Shown: positions 9,717 through 20,242, numbered from the stretch's first letter. The stretch is DNA of 20,339 bases from Choristocarpus tenellus KU-1152 (GCA_964200185.2 CAXNAD020000401.1:1-20339), one strand, 5' to 3'. Numbers and translations are program-made. The notes: generated by a model from the letters alone, not told the origin.

Positions 9717-11062
9717 GTGAGCTGTTCCAAGCTATGTATTGTCACCACCTTTGCTTCTTATCTTTCATTTTTCAACATTTCTCGTGATGGGAGGGAATGA
9801 GTTGTGCTACCTTCACAATCCCATGAGAAAATATGTGTTCCTTTCTACATTGACTCCCACCCTTCCGGCCCCCACTTCCCACCATGAACCCCTTCTACAA
9901 TTCCTAAACTGCTCGCAGATGTATCAACCTCGAGTGTCTCTTCTTTGTTGTGTCAATCTTTGTGTGTTCCTGCATCATCTGTCCAGAGCAGTTCTTCCAA
10001 GAAACATACATAAAGTGCCACCAGTGCAGATTATCTCCACACTCTGAACAAACCTTGCCCAACTTTCCCCTTGGTACACTTCACGATCAAGTCAATATGT
10101 CTTGTCCTTACATTTAAACCTGATGTAGAACCTGCTTGGATGGCACCACAATTGTCCCGAAAATAAGGGGTAGAGCCAAAGTATCTTAGAGGGTAGCGCC
10201 GCGTCCATTTGGGGGCCAAAATCCAATGTTGCGATTTTGTTGTAATTTTGGCTATCGTGTCTGTCAAGAAGTGTCGATATCCTTGTTCCAGGCACACCTT
10301 TTCATAACGCACACATTTTACCTACTCCGACACATTTTGGAGTTGGAAAATGTCATAAAAAAAACTCATGGAAAGCCAAGCCCTAAATGGACAAACAGGG
10401 CAAAACTCGTACCCTCTAAGATACTTTCACTCCTTGGTCATGCGCAGTAAAATTATTGCGATGTACACAAAATGCTCCAAAACATCATGATGGAGATTAG
10501 AGCTCTAGATGTCAAGTACTCTTCTTCAAACCTGACTCTAGTATCAGACCTTAGCACAGACTATAGGCAATGTCTTTGCTTTTATCTTGAGCCTTTGTCT
10601 CCTTCCCAAAAGATCCCTGGGTTGCCATCATTTCGAGGTCAAGGTTGTATCTTATAATCCGTCCCCAATTCCACTGCCATTATTAACATCTTGAGTAGAA
10701 TCATATTGCTACGCCCCGAGCTACATGAGCCAAGGATTCATACCAAGTACATGGTTAAAAAGCTCAAATTCTTCACCTTCACTGCTTATGTCAAGCATGC
10801 AGGAGGAAACCTATAGACCAGCATCTGCCCTGACCATGTACAACCTTTCTATATCTGACACTTAGCACGCTTCTTCAAACCCTAGTTTAAGCGGCTGTCC
10901 TGGCCTCGATCCAACTCAAGTCCCAACCACAAGCGATCTTCACCATCAGAATAAAATGCTAGAACGTGTTACATAAGATGCAGATCCTAACAGAACCCAC
11001 CATGACTCCACCTCAAACTGATATAATGACTCCTAACCCCTACCATGCAAAGAAGGCGGCAG
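9717..11062 (+). other. No gene recognised between reductase and second gene
   Basis: The expected end of the reductase NADPH domain was not found in any frame here. A cysteine-bearing stretch near 9982-10040 (CIIC and CHQC, 14 residues apart) lacks further zinc ligands. The second inverted-repeat element occupies 10173-10432. The rest, 10433-11062, contains only short open frames without family motifs. Confidence 0.4.
10173..10432 (-). mobile_element. Inverted-repeat element, copy 2 (260 bp, reverse orientation)
   Basis: The same terminal inverted repeats occur here, with the interior in the opposite orientation to copy 1. The central palindrome (near 10322-10346) is imperfect. No matching target duplication is visible: the flanks are GTA and CTT. 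Confidence 0.8.
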
Positions 11063-11257
11063 AAATCAGCAGCCCTTATGGAGTGCAAGGCAGGACCCCA
11101 TGAGGAGGGTGAAGAGGATGCACAAAGGAAGGGGGAGAGGGGATGTGCTGGTGGGGTCAAGGACACGAGGAGAGGAGATGGCATTGAGGATAGTGGCACG
11201 AAGCTGCTGTCTTCACGCATTGGGGGACTCACAGTATCTGGTTCCAATCATGATCAG
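11063..11257 (+). CDS. Second gene, exon 1 seen: charged linker
   Basis: The acceptor is GGCGGCAG and the donor is CAG|GTGGAG (11258), both phase 0. The product is rich in Glu, Lys, Arg and Gly (HEEGEEDAQRKGERG) and ends GGLTVSGSNHDQ. It is probably disordered. An in-frame ATG at 11045 could make this the first exon instead. The opposite strand is also open, so the coding assignment rests mainly on phase agreement with the next exon. Confidence 0.42.
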
Positions 11258-14200
11258 GTGGAGAGATTAATGAACTTTGTCACTCCCTCGGATACTGGAT
11301 AGTGATTGCCATTGATCTTAAAGTTGTAAGGATGCATTAACACGGTATGTTCAAATATTATTCCTCCTCTACTGAAGATTTTGCGGTGAAATGGTCGTCG
11401 GACATCTCAGGACCCACTTTATATATTGGATTAGAAAGCAGTACTCAAGTTGAACACAGCATAGTTTTGGTTGATGGCACTTCTAAGTTCTTCCAAGTAA
11501 CGTTTTGGTCTTACTACTTAATAACGTACCTGGTGATCCCAAGAGCAATTGTCAAACCCAACAACGGCCCAATGACCCCTCCCAGCCATCTCGAACATAT
11601 GTTTGGTCACACAAATTGTTTGAAGGTGGTGGTTGGACAATCTTTGCATGATCCAAGAAAGATCCAATCATTCTTCTTACTAGATGGACCGCTACTTCTC
11701 ACTCAGCTTTGTTTACCCTCAGATCAAATTTGAATCCTGACAAAAAAAAAAAAATTGGAAAGTTGGGAAAATATTTGTTGGCAGGCAATAAACTTGCACA
11801 AACTGCAAACGGTGTGCCTGACATGACCTCAAATATGTACCATGGCAACAGAGAAACTTGTTATTTGTTCTGCATTTTGGTACACTTTTTAACCGAGTGG
11901 ACATTTTCCCAATATTTCTTCTGTAGTTTGTGCAGATCCACAAGGTATAGTTTTATGTAATCGTTGAGAGAGTACATCTTGGATCGTCTCAACAGCAATG
12001 CAGGTGGACAACCAATTGGACAAGTATCACACTTTTCATCCTGTGGTTTGTTTTAGTAGTATACTACTGGCATCATGACGGATTAGTGTACCAATGCATC
12101 TCCTCCACTCCACCTTCTTGCTTTCCCTCCCCCCCCTTCTCCTCCTCCTGAACTTTCACCGCTATACTTCGCTTTCTCCCCCTCTAATATCCACATTGTG
12201 ACTGCCTACGTTGCACCAAAGCTGCAGGGCGGCAACATCGGTAATCAGAAAGGAAATCAGGAGGAGCACGTGGAGGAAGGGGTTCAGGAAAATGAGTTAG
12301 GCGGACAGGGGCCAGGCAATATACAAGAACACCAGGATAAGCCAGAGGGGACAGATGTTGTGCTTGCAGAAGCAAGGACATGGATTCTTGCCGAGAAAAG
12401 ACCCACTCTGAGGTAGGGGAGCAAAATGAAAATATGTTAGAGGGTAACAGTTTTGCCCTGTTTGTTCATTTGGGGCTTGGCTTCCTAAGGGTTTTTTAAT
12501 TACATTTTTCTTACTCTAAAATGTTTCGGAGTAGGCAAAATGTATACGTTATGAAAAGGTGTGTCCGGAACAAGGATATTGACACTTGTAACAAACACGA
12601 TAGCCAAAATTAAATCAAAATCGCAACATTGGATTTCGGCCTCAAATGGACGCGGCCGTACCTTCTAAGATACTTTGGCTCAGCAGATGGGGGTGAATCT
12701 TACTTACCATACTAACTTTGTTACTTCCAGTTGGTTGTACTTTTCAAAAGCGTCATAAAAAAATATTGCAGGCGTTTTAGCATGCAATAGTCTGGAAAAT
12801 TGCCAATTTCTGCTCACTAAAAACGTTATGATAGTGGGCGGAGCAATATATGATTTCATAAGGTATTTACTTCAAATGGCAAGTGACTTGATACATACCA
12901 TCAACAGTTTTCTGCATGGTCATACCGTGCTATTCAATACATTGCAACCCTATCTTGAAGGCTGCATCAAAACATGATACTATACTGAGAGTGTTTCAGA
13001 ATTAACTGGCGCACATCCCTTCGCACTCTTCACTGGATCAGAACTGTAATTGTGTGAAGAGACCACATTATAAATGCAGTATGTCCATCCATCACCCGTA
13101 GATACATCATTCCACCTGCCCTGCGTACGACTCACATATCGTGTTTTGGTAGAGAAATATGTAGGCGATTTTAGTAAAAGAATATTGAGTTTTCAAACAT
13201 AGGAAAAATGAGAGAAGTGTCAAGCTCCGAATTTCTTGGGCGCTTTCGTTACATGAACGTTCAAAATGTTAAGTCAAAGCAAGCGAGAGGTACCAAAGGG
13301 TTGCAATTTAAGGATGCCGAAAAAAATGTGCAAAATTTGATTTAAGGAATTTTCTTAGCAGCGCTTCATCCATAGAAATCAGGTTGAACAGCAAGAGATA
13401 AAAAGAGTTGCTTAAAATGCACAATTGCCGAACCCGAGTACCTTTCTTTTATTTTGGCTCATTGTTAACTTGACGTACGCACATGTATATATACACTCCA
13501 AGTCCTCCAAATTACTCCAGATCTGCAGGTTCATTGTCGACACTACACTAGAGCTCTGCACAACGTTGAAGTGGCATAACAAGTCCCCCTATTTGCAGTA
13601 CGAAGCCTCTTTGAGCCTTACCCAATAGGAACGTGAACTCAAGCATGGAATAGCAGGATGAGGTGGTCGGGAGCCACAACACATATTTTCATGTTGTTTA
13701 GCCTAGCTGCTGGATCAATCGTTAAATGACACACCCGTGCCCTTAGTTGGGACAGAGGTGATTAATGTCTTAAATCACATAATACCAACATGATCTTGTT
13801 TCTATTCACCACCAGCACATGGCATACTACAGTCTGATGTTACTCCTCCTTGCATATACCACTTCGGAATAGTATACAGAGAGATTGTACTACTGAGTTT
13901 ATACCACAGTGAACAGTCAAGTGCTTCCTTTGTTGGTGGCCTAGTCCTCACTCACTCGCAAAACTAGGCCAACTACCTTTGTCTACCTTTTCTACAAGAC
14001 TATTGGTTTGGTGACCAACAACAACCCGGTGGTCTATTGATCTGCATGGCAGGGGGCTCATGGAACATTTTGATATGTCCAAGGCCAATGCTCGACTGTG
14101 TATGGATGGCATGATCAGTGAGGGGTACCTTGTCAAGGTGAAGCTGATGCATGCACTGGTATTTATAATCCAATACTTTTCCTTGCCTTCTTGTTATTGC

Positions 14201-16511
14201 TGCATATACTATACTATCCATCTAGCTAATAATCCACAGAAATGTATGTATGTGCTCCGAATATACTCCTTATTCAAGTCATACCTAATAGCACCCAGAA
14301 GTATGTCATCACAGGTGAAAAATAATATAAGGTGTAACTTACTCGATAGTATGTGACACATAGCCCCTGTTACCACAGAGACCACTGATGTGGGCTATGG
14401 CTCCTCTTTTGAAGTATTTTTTTTAATACAGCGTACCTGTCTGTTGAAGTTAGATGCTACATGAAGAGACCCAACAGAGAAGCAGTTAATTACCTGTGTC
14501 CCTAATCCTGCTTTAAATCTGTTGCGAATAATTTCGAACTAGAATGAGCTATTCAAAGCAATGAACATAAAATCTAAGCATCCCTGCCACCACCAAAGAG
14601 AAGAGTGATGATACTCCGGAGTATGTGTGTATGGGTGAGTGTGTGCTTGCGCATGTGCAAGGATCAACATTAGGAATATATTAGTGCTATTTCCATTGGA
14701 ACATGCAGTAGGTTTTTCCGCACGTAGGTGGTGTTGCCCTTAACGTTCTATCGTAGCTTCACTATGGACGATTTCGGGGTTAACCAGAGGGAGACATGAA
14801 AATGCTTCTGGTACGAAAACTGCAAGGATATTTTTGAATTCAACAAGAAATATTGCAATAACTAGAACGTTTGATGGACCCACTTGGGTGTGATGGGGAT
14901 ATGGGGGGAGAATTTCAGAAGAAAGGAGATACACAAGATGATTTGGGGAGAGTGATCCCTGATGCTCTGATTCGGTCAATATTTTTAGTAGTTGCGGAAT
15001 GACGTTTGTTGTATAGGTGGAAAGATTGAAAGAGGTTCTCCTATTTACTATTTTCTAACTGTACTTTGAAGACAAAGTGTCAAGGACATGCTCCTGAGTA
15101 TTTACAAAAATTGATAAACTTACATATTTTCCAATATGACATTTGCAGCTAGTTGTATACAACTCTTTTATAGCCCACAGTATTGTGCAGAGCAATGACC
15201 CCTCATCCTGTGCCCTCTATCAGGACGCAAACCACCACTACAAAGTGGTAGGTAAGAGTGAGCATCACAAGGTGCCTCGACCAGACACAATGACTCACAA
15301 CACAGGCAGTGGCGTGGGTGGTACCGATGACATCAGTAGTACCAACTGTATCAGTGGCAACAAGGGTCCTGATCTCATGGACACTGGGACCGACGAGGAA
15401 TCTGTGCATTCTCAGGTATACTTTATTTTTCGTCATTGGAATCTTGTGATGTTATTGATGATTTAACACATTCGATTTGATATATCACACTGCTACATCA
15501 GAGGTAGATGTAAATGTGCCTGGCGACATTATTTTCGTCACTTCATTGGTTGGTGAGGAAATGACAATAGACTCAAAGTATCTCAGAGGGTAGAGCCACG
15601 TCCGTTTGGGGACCAAAATCCAATGTTGCGATTTTGAGGTAATTTTGGCTATCGTGTTTGTTAGGAAAAGTGTCAATATCCTTGTTCTGGATACACGTTT
15701 TCATAACGTGTACATTTTACCTACTCCAAAACATTTCAGAGTAGCCAAAAGTGAAAAAACCCTTTGGAAGTCAAGCCCCAAACGGACAAAAAGGGCAAAA
15801 CTTTTACTTTCTAAGATACTTTAACTCATAATACCTACTTTATATCAACAGTTGTTCATGCGAGATTACCCTGTCACTTAGACGGTTTTCTATATTCAGC
15901 TGGAACATGGAACGTGAAACTCAAGGTGCCCTTATCCAATCCTCCACCCACCAACCCCCGTCTCATGACACACTAATGAATAATGCACAATTGCATAGGA
16001 ATCCTCCTATGCCCCCAGCAACGACTCAGCCACACAGCTCCCTGAGGAGCTCACTGCGCCCCTCCAGTTTCCCCCAGCCCATGATACTGCCACACCATCA
16101 ATCATGCCCCCACCAGCAGCCCTGGGTGGCTATGAGGGCCGAAGTGTTCATTCTGGTGAAGTTTCTGCAACTGGCATGAGCAATATGGATTACACCACTC
16201 CTCCAGTTCCAAAGAAGTGAGTTTGTGGGTAGCTTAATTGCATGCATGAGCATAGGGGTGTACCGGCATGTTTGTGACATAGGAGGGATTGAATTTGTTG
16301 TGTCTTAAGTGTCTCTTCCTTCTCCGCACTTATAAATGTACTTGAAATGCTTGGCAGTCTGGATGAAGTGGACATGGACTTTGCTGCACATTATATAAAT
16401 GCTGATGTACTGGCTGGTAGGGCGGACATATTGTCTTGCGATGACTCATTCCCCCAAACTGTTAAATGCATAGCGAGTCTTTTGATCATTCTCAAGACCT
16501 ATGTTGCCTAG
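11063..16511 (+). CDS. Unidentified multi-exon gene with a predicted winged helix and Ser/Thr/Pro-rich tail
   Basis: Proposed join: 11063-11257, 12228-12412, 14053-14137, 15149-15415, 15999-16216, 16358-16511 (or further exons). Phases agree at all five junctions (0, 2, 0, 0, 2). The first exons are hydrophilic and rich in Glu, Gln, Lys and Gly, as in a disordered linker. Exons 2 and 3 join into AEARTWILAEKRPTLR followed by GLMEHFDMSKANARLCM, ending ISEGYLVK. That pattern fits a winged helix: helix, turn, recognition helix, then 'eGyL'. The later exons are Ser/Thr/Pro rich with acidic patches. A chromatin protein, perhaps of the meiotic HORMA type whose linker carries such a domain, is one thought, but no HORMA domain was found. 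The start is not identified. Confidence 0.5.
12228..12412 (+). CDS. Second gene, exon 2: linker and first helix of winged helix
   Basis: The acceptor CTGCAG follows a long pyrimidine-rich stretch (12118-12184). The product starts with a Gln/Glu/Gly-rich linker (NIGNQKGNQEEHVEEG) and turns into an amphipathic helix, VVLAEARTWILAEKRPTL. The donor is GTAGGG at 12413, phase 2. An inverted-repeat element begins only 11 bases into the intron. Confidence 0.6.
12424..12681 (+). mobile_element. Inverted-repeat element, copy 3 (258 bp)
   Basis: It has the same orientation as copy 1. The left terminus is slightly decayed (AAATGAAAATATGTTAGAGG) and the right one intact. The direct repeat AGCA flanks it (12420-12423 and 12682-12685). 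It lies at the very start of the intron after exon 2 of the second gene. Confidence 0.8.
12682..14052 (+). other. Intron remainder with an old repeat and a possible skipped exon
   Basis: This is the rest of the 1.6 kb intron that splits the winged helix. It holds repeat B copy 2 (13271-13461). A short open segment from 13968, PTTFVYLFYKTIGLV, follows an ACTAG acceptor in a phase that fits exon 2, but no donor in it fits exon 3. Confidence 0.45.
13271..13461 (+). repeat. Repeat B, copy 2
   Basis: The diverged partner of 1753-2011, in the same orientation, shares CTTCATCCATAGAAA, TTGCTTAAAATGCA and the terminal TTTGGCTCA. Boundaries are approximate. Confidence 0.6.
14053..14137 (+). CDS. Second gene, exon 3: recognition helix of winged helix
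   Basis: The acceptor is GCATGGCAG. The first base completes an Arg codon from exon 2, giving PTLR-GLMEHFDMSKANAR. The exon ends ISEGYLVK at AAG|GTGAAG (donor 14138), phase 0. S-K-A-x-A-R followed by a helix and 'eGyL' is the typical end of a winged helix. Confidence 0.6.
15149..15415 (+). CDS. Second gene, exon 4: Ser/Thr/Gly-rich
   Basis: The acceptor is ATTTGCAG and phase 0 fits exon 3. It starts LVVYNSFIAHSIVQSN, possibly finishing the folded domain, and then becomes a low-complexity Thr/Gly/Ser/Asp stretch (MTHNTGSGVGGTDDI) ending DEESVHSQ. The donor is GTATAC at 15416, phase 0. A strong internal donor, GTAAGA at 15252, could give a shorter splice form. Confidence 0.6.
15570..15827 (-). 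mobile_element. Inverted-repeat element, copy 4 (258 bp, reverse orientation)
   Basis: Terminal inverted repeats are present at both ends, and the direct repeat ATA flanks it (15567-15569 and 15828-15830). The interior runs opposite to copies 1, 3 and 5. It lies in the intron between exons 4 and 5 of the second gene. Confidence 0.82.
15999..16216 (+). CDS. Second gene, exon 5: Pro/Ser/Thr-rich
   Basis: The acceptor is TTGCATAG and the donor is a consensus GTGAGT at 16217, phase 2. The open frame reads YAPSNDSATQLPEELTAP, then IMPPPAALGGYEGRSVHS and MDYTTPPVPK. A competing frame starting at 15907 (Pro/His/Gln-rich) overlaps but cannot use this donor and ends in a stop at 16177-16179. This frame also matches the phase on both sides and is preferred. 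Confidence 0.62.
16358..16511 (+). CDS. Second gene, exon 6: possible C terminus
   Basis: The acceptor is CTTGGCAG. One T completes the AA of exon 5 to give Asn, and the product continues LDEVDMDFAAHYINADVLAG. Reading on gives DDSFPQTVKCIASLLIIL and a TAG at 16509-16511. Alternatively the exon ends at GTACTG (16407, phase 0) or GTAGGG (16417, phase 1) and the gene continues to 17157 or beyond. Confidence 0.55.
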
Positions 16512-17156
16512 TCTAGCACGCTGGGGCAGTGAATCACATTGTTGCTGAGCATCACCTCTAGGAATGTACGCTATGACCTGCAAGACCTGAAACGGTAAGT
16601 ATTCACCCCCTAAACAGACTTCTATGCATGGAAACTCACTGCAATTCATGCAACTTCACCCAAAAGCAACCCTTCGACAACCGCCTCCACGAGAGTAGTA
16701 CACTCTTTGGAGTACTTAGTTCTACAGGGAAGCAAATCATAAGAAATATTGGACCCACCTCTGATGTTTTTTGTTTTACCACAAGAATTTATGCTATTTT
16801 TTAAAATATTCTATTAGGAACTTTGCAACTACGAGATACATATACAATCAAGAGCCATAGGATTTATGTAGTGATGTCGACCTCACATGAAGGTATACAT
16901 TTTTTGTGAGAATAAAGTTGTTGCAGTAAGGTGTATCACAAGTCACGTAGGATGGGTCAAAAGCAAAGATTCTTTCCAACCCTTCATTGATTGGCCGACT
17001 TAAGAACCAATTCTGACATTCACTGCCCACCAATCCCCCCCTCTTCACCCCACGCTGTGCTCTTCAACAAATAGTGGACTACATACGTACCTACTCATTC
17101 TATCATGACTTCTTGTACCCTGCTGCTACCCCCCTCATCTCCCTCGCTCTACACAG

Positions 17157-17337
17157 TGGGCAAGTCCGGCAGCAACCCCCAGCTCAGCAAAAGCCCCCTC
17201 AACCCAAGGCCCTCCTCCTGTCCACGGGCACCAAGCGAGTGCTTGACACTAGATGTGCTCCTTCCGAGGACGAGGAAGAAGACGAAGAGAAGGAAGGGCA
17301 GGATGAGAATGTTCCTTTGGACATGTATGGTGGCACG
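17157..17337 (+). CDS. Probable exon: Pro/Gln-rich then acidic
   Basis: A strong pyrimidine tract precedes the ACACAG acceptor (17151-17156), and the exon ends at ACG|GTGAGC (17338), phase 0. The product reads QVRQQPPAQQKPPQPKAL, then TKRVLDTRCAPSEDEEED with a run of Glu/Asp, and ends NVPLDMYGGT. It resembles the tail of the second gene in style, but no donor in exon 6 matches this acceptor's phase. A later in-frame acceptor (CGGCAG|CAA) would fit a phase 0 donor. Confidence 0.5.
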
Positions 17338-17735
17338 GTGAGCGCTTGTTTTGTCTGTTGAGATCATGGTGCATGGGGGGTTGGTGGTGTTTTGAGGAAC
17401 AGAGTCAGAAGGATAGGCACATATGGGATGTGCGGATAGTGGTGTGCATGGGAGCTGACAAGAGGTTTGACGAACAATGGAAATGGAGGTTATGACCATG
17501 AACTGCATGAGTTAAAAATTGTTTGGCAGGGCTGGTTTCCTTGAGTTAGAAAAGGGATGGGGATAGGAGTTTGACGCCACCACTACCTAATACCACCGTA
17601 TGCAACCATAGCACTTTGTTCTTACAAGAAACAATGCAAAAATATCAAAATCAATGTATTTTAGAACCACTGCGCACTCTGCATGGTACCCCTCCCCCCC
17701 AACGTATTCTGGCTATTTGTTTATTTCTCGTGCTA

Positions 17736-17965
17736 GAGTGAAAGTATCATAGAGGGTACGAATTTTGCCCTATTTGTTCATTTGGGGCTTAACTTCCCAT
17801 GGGTATTCTAGGACATTATCCTACTCCGAAATGTTTCGGAGTATGTAAAATGTGTAGAACTATGAAACGGTTTGTCGGAACAAGGATATTGACACTTCCT
17901 AACAAGCACGATAGCCAAAATTACATCAAAATCGCAACATTGGATATTGGCCCCCAAACGGGCAC
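17736..17965 (+). mobile_element. Inverted-repeat element, copy 5 (3' end damaged)
   Basis: The left terminus (GAGTGAAAGTATCATAGAGG) and the interior, with the palindrome near 17820-17844, are well conserved. The right terminal repeat is missing: after the CCCCCAAACGGGCAC segment the sequence diverges. The right boundary is approximate. Confidence 0.75.
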
Positions 17966-18300
17966 ATAGGGTCACTCTTTTGAAGCTGAACAATATTTTG
18001 AGATGTCCACCATGTCGCTTCTCTGGTGTCCCCATACACAGTGAGCTGCCTTCACTCTCTCTCTCTCTCTTCTGACAATCAACCAAGAGAGTACCATACT
18101 CTAAGAACGTTTTGCCATCACGATGGTCCATAGGACTCTAGCACCACGATTCAACTTCAACTATTCGTACACAAGTGAAGAACACTGGACCACAACCCAT
18201 TGTTGCAATTTGGTCAACCATATGCTTCAGAAAACCTATGGTGTCTAGCACATATCCCTTGCAATATATTACTTTCAGTTGACATTTTGTCTTCCTTTAG

Positions 18301-18342
18301 CCTTTCGCTGTACTCATGCGAGCAAAGGAGGAGACTCCATTG
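18301..18342 (+). CDS. Probable 42-base exon
   Basis: A pyrimidine-rich acceptor (GTCTTCCTTTAG) and a GTAAAT donor frame 14 codons reading PFAVLMRAKEETPL, phase 0 on both sides. Phase 0 also fits the exon ending at 17337. Its small size limits confidence. Confidence 0.45.
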
Positions 18343-19540
18343 GTAAATCTTGGCCCTGTTCTTCATAGAGGTTGGACCTAGGCACTGGTGCTGCTATTTT
18401 CTGGAGAACTGGTTGGTACATCTGGTGGCTGAACAGTAGTTAGTTGCTGTGACCGGGCCTTTGCATTATTTTCTTTTTTCTCAGGTCATTATTATTACTT
18501 CTTGCTTTTATCACTTACTCTGCATTGCAACCTCTCCCAGTAAGTTTGAGAAGACTAAATCGAGTTCCACGTTACCTAACAATAATCAAAATGTACATAC
18601 GGCTCATGAACTGAGAAAAAATAAACATAGCACTAAGGTCCATGAGCAGATCACACGCAAAACAACCAATTGAAACTTTCCCTTCTACTTACACGCAATC
18701 GAATCAAACCTTTGCAAATTGAATAGCTTAGATTCACAACCCTAGGGAACAAGAACGCAAGAAATCTCGTGGACAAAAAATGAAATACAAACACATGTAC
18801 TGAAACTACTCATAAAATACACGAGTGGACTGAGATCATGGCACTTTCCGGACCAACATGTAGACACCACAAGGACATTCCCCTCTATAGGCTGTCAGTA
18901 TATGCTTGTTCAGTTTGTTGAGAAGGACTCCTTGGGTGATGCACCGTAGGTCAACAAAGTCAAGTAATGCCTACCACCTCTCCCATACACATAAAAACTA
19001 CTATAGTCCCCCAGAGCTCAGCCCAAGCTCAACAAAATACATACCAAAATTCCCCTTGTTCCTCAGATGTCAAATGTACAACCAGATGCATGAAAACAAT
19101 ACAAACACGGCTAGAGTCAACTCAAAGATCAAACTGCAAAACCACAAAATGCAACTAAACATCCAATTCAGCGGAGATCCAGAAGAACCAGTCCCTACTC
19201 AGCACAGAACTTCTGGGTCTTGTCACACTGCTCACTATGTCCCATTGTAAATCACACCAAAATAGTACCACAAATATGAAGGTAAGAAGATAAGAAGTCA
19301 AATATCCCTCTGCAATTGTCTCCCTTGGCAAAGTACACAACCAGTCACCTTCAGAGTACGTAACAGTCACTCTCGAAACTCAAACCAGTTGATGAGGACA
19401 TGGTCCTAACACTCTGTCTGACACACACACACACACACATGATCTTCATCTGAGCTCCTTTCACCGACTCGTACACACTGGAGACAAGCAGATACTTTCC
19501 CAAGCAATCTCTGGATCATAAAGGTCACCTCTCATTTCAG
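18343..19540 (+). other. Mostly non-coding; one weak exon candidate
   Basis: A TTTTTTCTCAG acceptor (18484) and a consensus GTAAGT donor (18540) bracket 55 bases in phase 0-in, 1-out. The hydrophobic product (VIIITSCFYHLLCIA) looks unlike its neighbours. Nothing else was recognised apart from a CA microsatellite. Confidence 0.35.
19421..19439 (+). repeat. CA microsatellite
   Basis: An uninterrupted AC repeat of about nine and a half units. CT tracts of similar length occur at 7565-7579 and about 18054-18069, and a 13-base A run lies at 11742-11754. Confidence 0.9.
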
Positions 19541-19716
19541 CCTCTGCTTATGGGAAGGTTCCCTCCGACAGTGCAATCGTACTTCCCAAACCCAACACTT
19601 CACTAGCCTGGGCTAAGGCCACAGCTCCGGCACCCAGATCCCCAACACCATCACTGGCCACCAGCACTCTCTTGATGCATGACTATCACCAGAAGTTGGT
19701 CATCCATTTCCAGTAG
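19541..19716 (+). CDS. Candidate exon, Ser/Pro/Ala-rich
   Basis: A good acceptor (CTCATTTCAG) leads into SAYGKVPSDSAIVLPKPN, AWAKATAPAPRSPTPSLA and TLLMHDYHQKL, then a TAG at 19714-19716. The phase fits the weak exon at 18485-18539. The composition resembles the tail of the second gene, but no family was recognised. Confidence 0.35.
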
Positions 19717-20008
19717 TCCCATCCCTCAGCACAGAGAGTCAGGCACCCATTGATCTAACCTGTAAAGATCCAAAGTTATCGCATGCTGCACCATTATCAT
19801 TGCCTTGGTCAACATAATGTACATTCCTTGAATAGCAATGGCCCACACCCCCATCCCTAAGGGAACCATCATACCACATGTAGCCTACCTCATAGATGGC
19901 CTCAAACCCTGCAAGAGATATTTGATGTTGGAACCACAGTTCTCCTTGCCACCTCCCTTTGTCACCTGATACACTATACACACTCTACATTCCGAACTCA
20001 CAACACAG

Positions 20009-20158
20009 GCGCTGCACACATAGCCAAAGGAACGTCTCCTTCAACTGCCTCAGTTCCCCCAAACACAATTATTCCCACTCCTGGAGGAGCTGCTTTCCCA
20101 GGACCTATGCAGCTCACTCTACATACCAGCACTTACAAAAGGCCCTGCCTTGCTGCTG
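20009..20158 (+). CDS. Candidate exon, Thr/Pro-rich
   Basis: Acceptor CAACACAG to donor GTGAGG (20159) reads AKGTSPSTASVPPNTI, IPTPGGAAFPGPMQLTLH and YKRPCLAAG. It is low in complexity. No donor upstream in phase 1 was found to connect it to the 19541 exon. Confidence 0.33.
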
Positions 20159-20242
20159 GTGAGGGTCACACCTACCCCTGGACACAGAGAGATCGCCATC
20201 ATGATAGCCAGTGCACCCTTAGGGGACAAAATTCTTAGCTGC

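Noticed and set aside
9982-10050. PHD-like zinc finger (CIIC, then CHQC 14 residues later, then a His)
   Set aside because: The remaining Cys ligands are absent before a stop codon, and no splice signals place it in either gene.
10031-10312. Minus-strand open frame similar to others at 15485-15676 and to the 17808-18131 frame
   Set aside because: The shared translation comes from the inverted-repeat element itself, which is non-coding.
10720-10810. Segment KYMVKKLKFFTFTAYV resembling a strand of the HORMA domain
   Set aside because: The resemblance is a few residues only, the frame stops soon after, and a competing frame is equally open.
15907-16179. Pro/His/Gln-rich open frame starting at an ATG
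   Set aside because: It overlaps the better-supported exon 15999-16216 in another frame and does not use the strong GTGAGT donor.
17095-17140. YHDFLYPAATPL as the missing 'dflY' block of the reductase NADPH domain
   Set aside because: It lies over 7 kb past the last reductase exon, beyond another gene, and lacks the preceding FGCR block.
19739-19981. Minus-strand 80-codon frame with a GYMWYDGSLRDGGVGH segment
   Set aside because: No family match is recognised, it is isolated on the minus strand, and it is short enough to be chance.
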